In this document: positions 16,434-24,569 of the stretch, one piece after another
Position numbering within the stretch: the first letter of the stretch is position 1
How the letters are laid out: each line of letters opens with the position of its first letter
From: an uncultured Collinsella sp.
GTDB taxonomy: Bacteria > Actinomycetota > Coriobacteriia > Coriobacteriales > Coriobacteriaceae
NCBI GenBank assembly: GCA_900542905.1
Contig: UQPF01000008.1
Location: forward strand, 49,998 to 113,997
Direction of reading: 5' to 3'
DNA: 64,000 bases
Notes under the pieces: model-generated
The model's database searches: none
The model's input: only the letters and a program-made list of their open reading frames with translations
Told to the model about the DNA's origin: nothing
Position numbers and translations under genes: made by a program

Positions 16434-16536
16434 AAAAGTAGCCTTTCAAGTAGGTTCGCGCGTGCCCAAGTCCCATTCCGGCACCCGCCTGGACTGCATC
16501 GTAACAGAGTTTTAGCTGCAGTTAAACAAAAAGCTG

Positions 16537-16568
16537 TTTATTGAAACGTTGCAATTTATTGAAGCGTT
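16537..16568. repeat. Short direct repeat upstream of ndk
   Basis: TTTATTGAAACGTT (16537-16550) and TTTATTGAAGCGTT (16555-16568) are spaced 18 bp start to start. They lie about 105-135 bp upstream of ndk, in the 16434-16733 gap where I see no gene. Regulator sites are possible. Confidence 0.35.
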
Positions 16569-16733
16569 CCATATGTGTCACTTCTGTTTCGAAGCTCGAT
16601 TAGAGTACCATCCGACTGCCCATCAACCGCATCGAGCAGAGCAGACGGTCGGTTGCCGCCCGCGAACGTACCCCCTTCACAACCTGCCCAAAGGTCCTAC
16701 AGAAGTTCTCGACAAGCCCCTCCCCATAGCAAC

Positions 16734-16767
16734 AAAATACGGGCGTCCGCATCAGCAGGCGCCCGTA
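16734..16767 (-). terminator. Intrinsic terminator of argH
   Basis: TACGGGCG (16738-16745) pairs with CGCCCGTA (16760-16767) over a 14-nt loop, followed on the minus strand by TTTT (16734-16737). It lies about 50 nt past the argH stop. Confidence 0.7.
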
Positions 16768-16817
16768 AAGTGAAAACGATTTATCAATAAATGGCCAAAA
16801 CAGCTTCAGCCAAATCC

Positions 16818-18248
16818 CTACTTTACCCCGTGGCCCATCTCGACGACCTTAGTCAGTGACCCAAACACACCCTCGTCAGCCACGAGCTGTGCCTCGGCGC
16901 GATCAAGCTGCACGGCAACGGCGGCAGGGGCGGTGCCGCCCTCGGTCGTGCGCGCGGCGACAATCGACGGGATGTCGAGCGCCTCGGTAATGTCGCGCTC
17001 AAAGAGCGGGCTTGCCTCCTGGAACACCTCAAACGGCAGGTCCTCAAGATTGCAGCCGCGCTTCTCGCACATCAGGACCAGATGGCCCACCACGGCATGT
17101 GCCTCGCGGAACGGCAGACCACGCTTAGCCAGGTAATCGGCAACATCGGTGGCGGCAAGGTGCCCCACGCCGCACTCGCGCGCCATGGCATCCTCGTTGA
17201 CGGTCCAAGTCGAAATCATTCCGGCCATAACGGACAGGCACTGCATGAGCGTATGGGCGGTATCGAGCGCGCCCTCCTTGTCCTCCTGCAAGTCCTTGTT
17301 ATAAGCAAGCGGCAAGCCCTTCATGGTTACCAGCAGCTGCACCAGGTTGCCGTACACGCGACCGCTCTTGCCGCGGATAAGCTCGGCAAAGTCGGGGTTC
17401 TTCTTCTGCGGCATGATAGACGAGCCGGTGGAGTAGGAGTCTGAAAGCGTGATAAAGCCAAATTCGGAGCTCGACCACAGCACGATCTCCTCGGAAAGAC
17501 GCGACAGGTGCATGGCCATGACGGAACCGGCGTAATGCAAATCGAGCAGGAAATCACGGTCGGAAACAGCATCGAGCGAATTGGGGATCACGCCCGCAAA
17601 GCCAAGTTCGGCAGCCGTCATCTGACGATCGAGCGGATAGCTCGTACCGGCAAGCGCGGCAGCACCCAGCGGGCAGTTGTCGGCGGCATCAAAGGCGGCC
17701 TTCAGGCGTGTAAAGTCGCGCGCGAACATCCAAGAATACGCCAGCAGATGATGCGACAGCAGCACGGGCTGAGCGTGCTGCATGTGCGTGTAGCCCGGCA
17801 AAATCACCTTGTCGTACTTCTTAGCCGCATCCACCAGCACATGGCGCAGCTCTAGATTGGCCTCCATGAGCTCCTTGGCCAGCGCCTTGACGCCCAGGCG
17901 CGTGTCGGTCGCCACCTGGTCGTTGCGCGAACGTCCGGTATGCAAGCGCTTGCCAGCCTCGCCGATGCGACGCGTCAGCTCGCTCTCGATGGACATATGA
18001 ATGTCCTCGTCGTTGATGTCGAAGGTGAAGTTGCCGGCATCGATATCCTGTTCGATTCCGGTCAGGCCCTTGGCAATCGCCTGCTCGTCCTCGGCACTGA
18101 TGATGCCCTGGGCCGCCAGCATTTTGGCATGCGCCTTAGAGCCGGCGATATCCTGCTTATAGAGATGTTTGTCGACCGGCAGCGACGCGCCAAACTCCTG
18201 CGTGACCTCGGCCACGCCTGCCTCAAAACGACCGCCCCAAAGAGCCAT
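16818..18248 (-). CDS. argH: Argininosuccinate lyase
   Basis: Last step of arginine synthesis: argininosuccinate to arginine and fumarate. 476 residues. The superfamily signature is GSSIMPQKKNPDFAELIRGK; HTGRSRNDQVATDTRL and YTHMQHAQPVLLSHH carry other substrate-binding residues. The ATG at 18248 (MALWGGRFEAG) is right for the family and has AAAGGGG 8 nt upstream; an in-frame ATG at 18323 adds 25 unrelated residues. It lies downstream of argG on the same strand with a small gene between. Confidence 0.96.
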   Translation of the reverse strand: MALWGGRFEAGVAEVTQEFGASLPVDKHLYKQDIAGSKAHAKMLAAQGIISAEDEQAIAKGLTGIEQDIDAGNFTFDINDEDIHMSIESELTRRIGEAGKRLHTGRSRNDQVATDTRLGVKALAKELMEANLELRHVLVDAAKKYDKVILPGYTHMQHAQPVLLSHHLLAYSWMFARDFTRLKAAFDAADNCPLGAAALAGTSYPLDRQMTAAELGFAGVIPNSLDAVSDRDFLLDLHYAGSVMAMHLSRLSEEIVLWSSSEFGFITLSDSYSTGSSIMPQKKNPDFAELIRGKSGRVYGNLVQLLVTMKGLPLAYNKDLQEDKEGALDTAHTLMQCLSVMAGMISTWTVNEDAMARECGVGHLAATDVADYLAKRGLPFREAHAVVGHLVLMCEKRGCNLEDLPFEVFQEASPLFERDITEALDIPSIVAARTTEGGTAPAAVAVQLDRAEAQLVADEGVFGSLTKVVEMGHGVK

Positions 18249-18366
18249 GGAACCGTCCCCTTTCTCCAAATACCAAAACAAGCGCCCAAAGCAATGCGCC
18301 ATAACGCTAAAGCGATTTTTCAACCGCTAGTTTTACACATTCCCCACCGTGTGCGGAGCCATGTAG

Positions 18367-18537
18367 CTAATTTGCAAAGAAGTGACGCGCCATGCACTTG
18401 GCGCCCAACGTCTCCCTCCGGATGTTGCCCTGCGAACCATCGATCCAGGCCTTCAGGCTCATAGGGACGTCCTCGACCCTTGCAGCATCGAACTCGGGCG
18501 CGAGGGCAAGTAAAGCATGCGCGATAGCATTGAACAT
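18367..18537 (-). CDS. Small protein of unknown function between argG and argH
   Basis: A 56-codon open frame, MFNAIAHALLALAPEFDAARV and onward, ending in CMARHFFAN. GAGGAG lies 8 nt before the ATG. An amphipathic N-terminal helix and a Trp-containing middle (MSLKAWIDG) are visible; there is no signal peptide or metal motif. It lies 118 nt before argH on the same strand and behind a GC-rich hairpin. It is below usual ORF cut-offs, so easy to miss. It resembles no family I know. Confidence 0.5.
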   Translation of the reverse strand: MFNAIAHALLALAPEFDAARVEDVPMSLKAWIDGSQGNIRRETLGAKCMARHFFAN

Positions 18538-18587
18538 AATGGATACTCCTCATATATATAGGCGCAGAGCCGCCAAATTGATAGAAG

Positions 18588-18617
18588 GAGCCCCGCCGGA
18601 CAACCCCGGCGGGGCTC
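18588..18617 (-). terminator. Strong hairpin downstream of argG (probable terminator)
   Basis: GAGCCCCGCCGG (18588-18599) and CCGGCGGGGCTC (18606-18617) form a perfect 12-bp stem with a 6-nt loop. On the minus strand it is followed by CTTCTATC, so the T-run is weak. It separates argG from the small gene and argH. The rest of 18618-18770 holds nothing I can name. Confidence 0.55.
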
Positions 18618-18770
18618 GGACTCAGCCGCAGACGCGGCATCATATATGCGGGCGGAACGTAGGGGCCACCGATGTTAAGAAGTGTCAGCAAGCATAACGA
18701 AAGGTAGGGACCCCGTGCGCCCGTTATGTATCACGCGGATGGGCCGCGCGGATACCAAGGGAAGGAGGCG

Positions 18771-19997
18771 CTAGGCCTGGGCGGCAGCAGAGCTGGGGCC
18801 CTGGACCTTTGCCCACGTCTTGAGCGACAGCGTATCGATCTCGATAAAGCCGGCACTGGCCTTCTCGTCAAACGTGGTGTCGCGGTCGTAGGTAGCCAGA
18901 CCGTAGTCGTAGAGGCTGAAGGGGCTCTTGCGGCCGACGACATGGCAGTTGCCCTTAAAGAACTTCAGACGGACAGTGCCGGTCACGAACTTCTGGGTAT
19001 CGGCCATAAAGGCATCGAGCGCGTTTTTGAGCGGGCTGTACCACTGGCCGTTGTACACGGCGGTGGCCCAATCCTGCTCGAGCTTGATCTTGGTCTTGAG
19101 CAGGTCGCCCTCGACGCAGATGTCCTCGAGCGCCTTGTGGGCGGTGATGAGCGTCAGGGCGCCGGGAACCTCGTAGCACTCGCGGCTCTTAAGGCCCACC
19201 AGGCGATCCTCGACCAGATCGAGACGGCCAAAGCCATTGTCGCCGGAGATCTTGTTGAGGGCGATGACGATCTCGGAGAGCTTCATCTTCTTGCCGTCGA
19301 CGGCGACGGGCTTGCCGGCCTCAAACTCGATCTCGGTATAGGTCGGGGTGTCGGGCGTGTCCTCGGGGTTCTTGGTCATAACCCAGGCGTCGTCGAGCGG
19401 CTCGTTCCAGGGATCCTCCAGGTGGCCGCACTCAATGGCACGACCCCACAGGTTGTCGTCGATGGAATAGGGGTTGTCGTTGGCACCCTCGGGAACCGGC
19501 ACGTTGTGGGCGTGTGCGTAGGCGACCTCGTCCGGACGGCACTTCAGATCCCACTCGCGAACCGGGGCGATAACCTTAAGCTCGGGGTCGAGGGCCTTGA
19601 CGGCGGCCTCAAAACGAACCTGGTCGTTACCCTTGCCGGTGCAGCCGTGGGCGACGTAGGTCGCGCCAAACTCGTGGGCGACCTCAACAAGCTTCTTGGC
19701 AAGCAGCGGGCGAGACAGGGCGGAGAGCAGCGGATACTTGTTCTCGTACATGGAGTTTGCTGCGATGGCTTTGGTCAGGAACTCATCGGAGAACTCGTCG
19801 CGCAGGTCGAGCACCTGGCAATCGAGAACGCCCAGGTCGAGCGCCTTCTGCTTCTTGGCATCCAGTCCGGTCTCTTCCTGGCCCACGTTGCCGCAGACGC
19901 AAACGACATCGAGATTCTTCTCGTCCTGGAGCCACTTGACACATACGGATGTATCAAGACCACCGGAATATGCGAGAACGACTTTTTCCTTGCTCAT
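18771..19997 (-). CDS. argG: Argininosuccinate synthase
   Basis: Condenses citrulline and aspartate with ATP to argininosuccinate. 408 residues. The N-terminal PP-loop is VVLAYSGGLDTSVCVKWL; GCTGKGNDQVRFE and the NPYSIDDNLWGRAIECG block also mark ArgG. The ATG at 19997 has AAAGGA 7 nt upstream. It precedes argH by about 0.5 kb on the same strand. The 20,000-20,130 leader has no ARG box I can recognise with confidence. Confidence 0.96.
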   Translation of the reverse strand: MSKEKVVLAYSGGLDTSVCVKWLQDEKNLDVVCVCGNVGQEETGLDAKKQKALDLGVLDCQVLDLRDEFSDEFLTKAIAANSMYENKYPLLSALSRPLLAKKLVEVAHEFGATYVAHGCTGKGNDQVRFEAAVKALDPELKVIAPVREWDLKCRPDEVAYAHAHNVPVPEGANDNPYSIDDNLWGRAIECGHLEDPWNEPLDDAWVMTKNPEDTPDTPTYTEIEFEAGKPVAVDGKKMKLSEIVIALNKISGDNGFGRLDLVEDRLVGLKSRECYEVPGALTLITAHKALEDICVEGDLLKTKIKLEQDWATAVYNGQWYSPLKNALDAFMADTQKFVTGTVRLKFFKGNCHVVGRKSPFSLYDYGLATYDRDTTFDEKASAGFIEIDTLSLKTWAKVQGPSSAAAQA

Positions 19998-20133
19998 GGC
20001 TGTTTCCTTTCGCCCTTGGTAGCTAGTTAGAACATCGGTCAGTTGCAAGTCATTTCAAGGTCATATACCGTGCAATATCAGGTTAAATAGCAAAAATCAG
20101 CACATACATGCCCTAGAAACATGCAGCAATGTC

Positions 20134-20502
20134 GTGCTAAAACCCAACGACCTCAAAATGACTCTGTTGAGGCAATTCGCCCCATGCGGACAGAGACGAT
20201 TGTTATCGTCGTCGGGAAATTGCGCGCTGGCGTCGGATGGCATTGTCTGCAGTGGTGATGATCTTTACGAACTGCATCTGCCTCTCCTTTCACGTATCGC
20301 CGGGCGCAATTCAAATATCGTAAACGGTACCTTTTACTCGGTAAGCGGTTGTTTTTCCGTCTCCGTTTTCGATGGTCGCTATATTACGCTAAAGTGCCCG
20401 CAGCACAAGCGACAAATTCAAATTTCTGAAAAGTTTTTTCATTACTTTGTGAAGCGTGGTGCAAATACGCACCATTCCTGCGAAAATACGCTCGACTACT
20501 AG
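20134..20502 (+). CDS. Doubtful hypothetical protein
   Basis: An open frame of 122 codons starting GTG in the gap between divergent argG and the Cof-type phosphatase. The local DNA is AT-richer than the neighbours. No ribosome-binding site precedes the GTG at 20134 or the in-frame ATG at 20158, and the product matches no family I know. Two Cys and several His in the C-terminal half (KCPQHKRQ, THHSCE) are the only notable residues. It may be real foreign DNA, a decayed gene or chance. Confidence 0.25.
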   Translation: MLKPNDLKMTLLRQFAPCGQRRLLSSSGNCALASDGIVCSGDDLYELHLPLLSRIAGRNSNIVNGTFYSVSGCFSVSVFDGRYITLKCPQHKRQIQISEKFFHYFVKRGANTHHSCENTLDY

Positions 20503-20551
20503 TTGATGGTTATAACGTCTGAAACAATCTCGAAACGAAAGGCGCATTTTT

Positions 20552-21379
20552 ATGCAAACTTACGAATCGGACGCCAACATCGGCAACATTAAGATTCTCG
20601 CCGTCGATATGGACAAGACGCTGCTGACCGACGAGCGTGTGCTGCCCCAGGGTCTTGATGAGCGCCTGGACAAGCTCGCCGACGCCGGCATCGTATTCTG
20701 CCCCGCCAGCGGACGTCCCGCCCCCAAGCTCGAGGAGATGTTCGAGGGCATCAAGAACCGCCTCGCCTTTTGTCCCGACAACGGAGCTTGCGTGATCTAT
20801 CGCGGCAGCTATATCTATAAGAGCAATATTGACGTGGAGCTGTATCAGCAGGTCTTGAGCCGTGCCTCGGAGGATCCTCGCGCTGTCCCCGTCCTGTGCT
20901 GCTTCGACGAGTTCTACGTGCTTGCCCGCGACCATCAATACCACGACGAGATCAGCGTCTACTACAACACAATCAACTACGTCGACAGCTTTGAGGGCAT
21001 TGATTTCGAGTCCAACAAGATTTCGGTCTTCTTCCCCGGCTACGACGCCGAGCCCGCTTTCCGCGAGACCTATAGCCCCGAGTTCTCGGACAAGCTCTAC
21101 GTCACCAACGCCGGGCGCGAGTGGATCGACTTTATGAACCTGGGCGTCGACAAGGGCGCCGGCGTCGCGCACCTGTGCGAACACCTGGGCATCGATATCG
21201 CCGACGCCGCCGCCGTGGGCGATACGTACAACGACATCCCCATGCTGGAGCGCGTCGGTCACAGCTTTATCGTGGACAATGCCGAAGAGCACATGAACGC
21301 GCACGCCAAGTGGCGCATTCCGAGCAACAACGACGGGGGCGTACTGACGCTCATCGACGCCATCTTGGCGGCTCGTTAA
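20552..21379 (+). CDS. Cof-type HAD-superfamily phosphatase
   Basis: 275-residue phosphatase of the Cof/HAD-IIB group. Nucleophile motif ILAVDMDKTLLTD, motif II VFCPASGRP, motif III lysine in LGVDKGAGV, and motif IV AAVGDTYNDIPML. The large alpha/beta cap lies between motifs II and III (about residues 85-200). Such enzymes dephosphorylate sugar phosphates or cofactors; the substrate cannot be told. AAAGG lies 9 nt before the ATG. Confidence 0.88.
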   Translation: MQTYESDANIGNIKILAVDMDKTLLTDERVLPQGLDERLDKLADAGIVFCPASGRPAPKLEEMFEGIKNRLAFCPDNGACVIYRGSYIYKSNIDVELYQQVLSRASEDPRAVPVLCCFDEFYVLARDHQYHDEISVYYNTINYVDSFEGIDFESNKISVFFPGYDAEPAFRETYSPEFSDKLYVTNAGREWIDFMNLGVDKGAGVAHLCEHLGIDIADAAAVGDTYNDIPMLERVGHSFIVDNAEEHMNAHAKWRIPSNNDGGVLTLIDAILAAR

Positions 21380-21391
21380 TCTATCCCGTCG

Positions 21392-21515
21392 CCATGCCCG
21401 GGGCCGACCGCTTGATTTTTGCTCGGTCAAGTCCTGGGCTCGCACGAAGAGCACATTTAGTGCTCTTCGGCTCGTGCGGAATCTACAAAAATCAAGCGGT
21501 CGGCCCCGGGCATGG
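21392..21515. repeat. Composite 124-bp double palindrome
   Basis: Outer arms of 30 bp are perfect complements: 21392-21421 (begins CCATGCCCGGGGCCGACCGC) and 21486-21515. Between them is a second hairpin, CGAAGAGCAC (21445-21454) and GTGCTCTTCG (21460-21469) around ATTTA, itself flanked by CGCACG/CGTGCG. It starts 12 bp after the phosphatase stop. The structure looks like a REP/MITE-type mobile repeat rather than a simple terminator. Confidence 0.8.
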
Positions 21516-21582
21516 CCATGTTGACTTTGCTTGCCGCCAAGATGGCCTCTTGAGTGTCTAGATACTTGGCTGAATTTATTTG

Positions 21583-21623
21583 AACAGAGGGGAGCCCCTT
21601 TTTGGAAGGGGCTCCCCTCTGTT
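21583..21623. terminator. Bidirectional intrinsic terminator (phosphatase / polA)
   Basis: AACAGAGGGGAGCCCCTT (21583-21600) pairs perfectly over 18 bp with 21606-21623 around TTTGG. On plus the stem ends in GTT and runs into TTGG; on minus it lies 30 nt after the polA stop. It serves the convergent pair. Confidence 0.75.
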
Positions 21624-21652
21624 TTGGTTACTTTGGGGTTGTGGGCACTTCC

Positions 21653-24403
21653 CTATTTGGCGTCGGCCCAGGTTATGCCGGTGCTGGCTTCGGCGATTAG
21701 GGGGACACGGAGGTCTACTACGTGTTCCATGACGTCGCGGACCATGGTGGTTAGGCGCTCGACTTCGTCGATGGGGCACTCAAAGTCCAGTTCGTCGTGC
21801 ACTTGCAGGATCATGTGGGCGGCAAAACCTTCCTCTTCCAGGCGGCGGCTTACGCGGGCCATCGCGATCTTGATGATGTCGGCGGCGGTTCCCTGCATGG
21901 GATGGTTCATGGCCGTGCGCTCGCCAAAGCCGCGGAGTTGCGGGTTTTTGGCCTTGAGCTCGGGAATATGACGACGGCGGCCGTACATGGTCTCGGCGTA
22001 GCCCGTCTGCTTGGCGCGTGCCACCACGTTGTCGAGGAACGTGCGCACGCCCGGGTAGGCCTCGTAGTAGCGGTCGATCATGTCGCGTGCCTCGGCCATC
22101 GAGATATGCAGCGACTGCGACAGGCCGTAGGCCTGCTGGCCATACACGATGCCAAAGTTCACGGCCTTGGCGCGACTGCGCAAGTCGGGCGTTACCTCGG
22201 ACACCGGCACACCAAACACGCGCGCCGCCGTCTCGGCATGGAAGTCCTCGCCCTCGTTAAAGGCGCGCACCAGGTGCTCGTCACCCGAGAGATGTGCCAG
22301 CAGACGCAGCTCGATCTGCGAGTAGTCCACCGCCAAAAAGACGCTTCCCTCGCCTGCCGAAAACGCCGTCTTGACGGTACGACCCAGCTCCGAGCGCGTC
22401 GGGATGTTCTGCAGGTTCGGGTCGCTCGAGGACAGACGCCCCGTCGCGGTGATGGTCTGGTTGTACGTGGTGTGCACACGACCGTCACCACGGCGCAGCG
22501 GGCCCAGCGTGTCCAGATAGGTGGACTTGATTTTGGACTTCTCACGCCAGTCCAAAATCAGGCGCACGATTTCGTGGTCACGCGCAAGGTCGCTCAGCAC
22601 CTTGGCGTTGGTCGAATAATAGCCGCGCTTAGTCTTCTTGAGGCCCTTGGTCGGAAGCCCCATCACATCAAAGAGCACGTGCGACAGCTGCATGGGACTG
22701 CCGATGTTAAAGGTCTCGTCACCCGCCAGGTCGCGAATACTGCGCTCAACCTCGGTAATCTGGGTCGCCAGGCCCTCGGACAGGCTGCGCAGCCGATCGG
22801 GATCCACGAGCATGCCCGCGCGCTCCATCTTGGCAAGCACCGGCACAAGCGGCATCTCGATACCGTCGAACACGTTGGCGGCGTTCTCACGGGCCATGCG
22901 ATCGCGCAGCGGTGCGACCAGCGCCAGCGTCAAGGCCGCCGTGCGAGCGGCGGGCGCCGGAGCGTCCTCACCGGCATCCTCTGCACCGCGCGCCGCAGGC
23001 AGCGCCATCCGCAGATACGTATCGGCAAGATATGCCTCATCGAACTCGGAGCGGTCGGAGTCCAACAGGTAGGCGGCAACCACGGTATCGAAGATGCGTG
23101 TGGAATCAGCGGACAGCGGATCCATGAGCTCGGGCTCAGAAGAATCGATGGGCGAAAGCTCGTGCAACAGCACCTTCATATCCGGGCTCGCCACGCGACC
23201 CTCCATAAACAGACGCGCGAGCACGCCAGCAATCACGCCGTGGACGAAGTTGAAGCCCTCAACCTCAGCCGCCGCGCAGCTGTCGCCCTCCTCGAGCGCG
23301 AAGAGGCCCTTGGACGTCGCCAACCACAGCGTGCGCGTCAGTCCAAAGAGCGCGCCCTCTTCCTTATCATCGTCCACCACGGCGGCGACCCACTCGCCCG
23401 CCTCGATCGCACGCGAAACCTCGGACGCCACGTCAGCAAGCGCCTCGGCATCGCCGGCAGCGGTGCGCTCAATCGTGGGCATCTCAAACGTTCTATCAGC
23501 GGCAGCAGCGCCACCCTCGCCGCCGATCAGCGCCAAGAAACGGTTCTGCATGGCGGTGATGCCAAGCGTACCCAGCGCCGCGGAAACCTCATCGGCAGAA
23601 AACGTCGGGAAGGACGTCGCCTCAAAGTCGAGCTCGACGGGCGCATCGGTGCGAATTGTCGCCACCTTACGGCTCAGCAGCGCGTCGTCGATGTGTGCGC
23701 GCAGGTTCTCGCCCATCTTGCCCTTGACCTCGTCAGCATGCGCGATGACCTCGTCCAGGCTACCGTACTGCGCAATGAGCGCGCTCGCCTTTTTGGGGCC
23801 GATGCCCGGCACGCCGGGGATGTTATCGGACGTGTCGCCCTTCAGACCATAAAAGTCGGGCACGAGCGCCGGCGTGATGCCGTGATACAGATCGTCCACG
23901 CTCTCGGGCGTCATAATCGCCACGTCGGACAGGCCCTTGCGGGTCGAGACCACGTTGACGTGCTCGGTCACGAGTTGATACATGTCGCGGTCGCCGGTCA
24001 CCAGTAGCATGTCGCAGCCGGCCTCTTCACCCAGGCGCGCCATGGTTCCCAGGATATCGTCGCCTTCCCAGCCCTCGGACTGCAGAATCGGCACGTTGAG
24101 CGCGGTGAGCAGCTCCTTAATCATAGGGAACTGCGCATGCAGATCGGGGTCCATGGGCGGGCGTTGCGCCTTATACTGCGGCAGCATCTCCATGCGCACG
24201 CGCGGTTTGCCCTTGTCAAACGCCACAACAACGCCGTCGGGGTTAAAGGCGTCGATCATCTTAAGAAACATGTTCAAAAAGCCAAAAATCGCGTTGGTGG
24301 GGCGACCGTCCGGCGCGTTCATGGTCGGCGGCACGGCGTGGAAAGCGCGATGCATGAGCGAGTTGCCGTCGATAACGGCAAAGGTGCGGCGCTTGTCAGA
24401 CAT
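21653..24403 (-). CDS. polA: DNA polymerase I
   Basis: Repair and Okazaki-fragment polymerase, about 916 residues. Residues 1-300 are the 5'-3' (FEN-type) exonuclease (FAVIDGNSLMHRAFHAVP; LLVTGDRDMYQL; GLKGDTSDNIPGVPGIG). The middle exonuclease-like domain lacks the first acidic motif (VAAVVDDDKEEG where FDTET is expected), so proofreading is probably absent, as in Taq and Bacillus Pol I. The polymerase has motif A VDYSQIELRLLAHLSGD, motif B RAKAVNFGIVYGQQAYGL and motif C LQVHDELDFE. The ATG at 24403 has GAGG 8 nt upstream. Confidence 0.96.
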   Translation of the reverse strand: MSDKRRTFAVIDGNSLMHRAFHAVPPTMNAPDGRPTNAIFGFLNMFLKMIDAFNPDGVVVAFDKGKPRVRMEMLPQYKAQRPPMDPDLHAQFPMIKELLTALNVPILQSEGWEGDDILGTMARLGEEAGCDMLLVTGDRDMYQLVTEHVNVVSTRKGLSDVAIMTPESVDDLYHGITPALVPDFYGLKGDTSDNIPGVPGIGPKKASALIAQYGSLDEVIAHADEVKGKMGENLRAHIDDALLSRKVATIRTDAPVELDFEATSFPTFSADEVSAALGTLGITAMQNRFLALIGGEGGAAAADRTFEMPTIERTAAGDAEALADVASEVSRAIEAGEWVAAVVDDDKEEGALFGLTRTLWLATSKGLFALEEGDSCAAAEVEGFNFVHGVIAGVLARLFMEGRVASPDMKVLLHELSPIDSSEPELMDPLSADSTRIFDTVVAAYLLDSDRSEFDEAYLADTYLRMALPAARGAEDAGEDAPAPAARTAALTLALVAPLRDRMARENAANVFDGIEMPLVPVLAKMERAGMLVDPDRLRSLSEGLATQITEVERSIRDLAGDETFNIGSPMQLSHVLFDVMGLPTKGLKKTKRGYYSTNAKVLSDLARDHEIVRLILDWREKSKIKSTYLDTLGPLRRGDGRVHTTYNQTITATGRLSSSDPNLQNIPTRSELGRTVKTAFSAGEGSVFLAVDYSQIELRLLAHLSGDEHLVRAFNEGEDFHAETAARVFGVPVSEVTPDLRSRAKAVNFGIVYGQQAYGLSQSLHISMAEARDMIDRYYEAYPGVRTFLDNVVARAKQTGYAETMYGRRRHIPELKAKNPQLRGFGERTAMNHPMQGTAADIIKIAMARVSRRLEEEGFAAHMILQVHDELDFECPIDEVERLTTMVRDVMEHVVDLRVPLIAEASTGITWADAK

Positions 24404-24569
24404 ATTGAATACCTCGCTTTGGGCTGGGCACGGTTTGCTCACTCCAGTTTACACGCTCCCCGCCCCGCGGCCACCTCACATCAAGCTCCCCCGCCACCGT
24501 GAGCCCGCGCGTGATACGATGGCTCACGGTACATCAACCAGCACGATCGATCCGAAAGGAGCCTGCGTC

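Noticed and set aside
21797..24007. A 736-codon open frame on the plus strand through polA
   Set aside because: It is antisense to a clear DNA polymerase I with all motifs; long antisense frames are common in GC-rich DNA. The same applies to frames antisense to moeA, thiC, tape measure and capsid genes.
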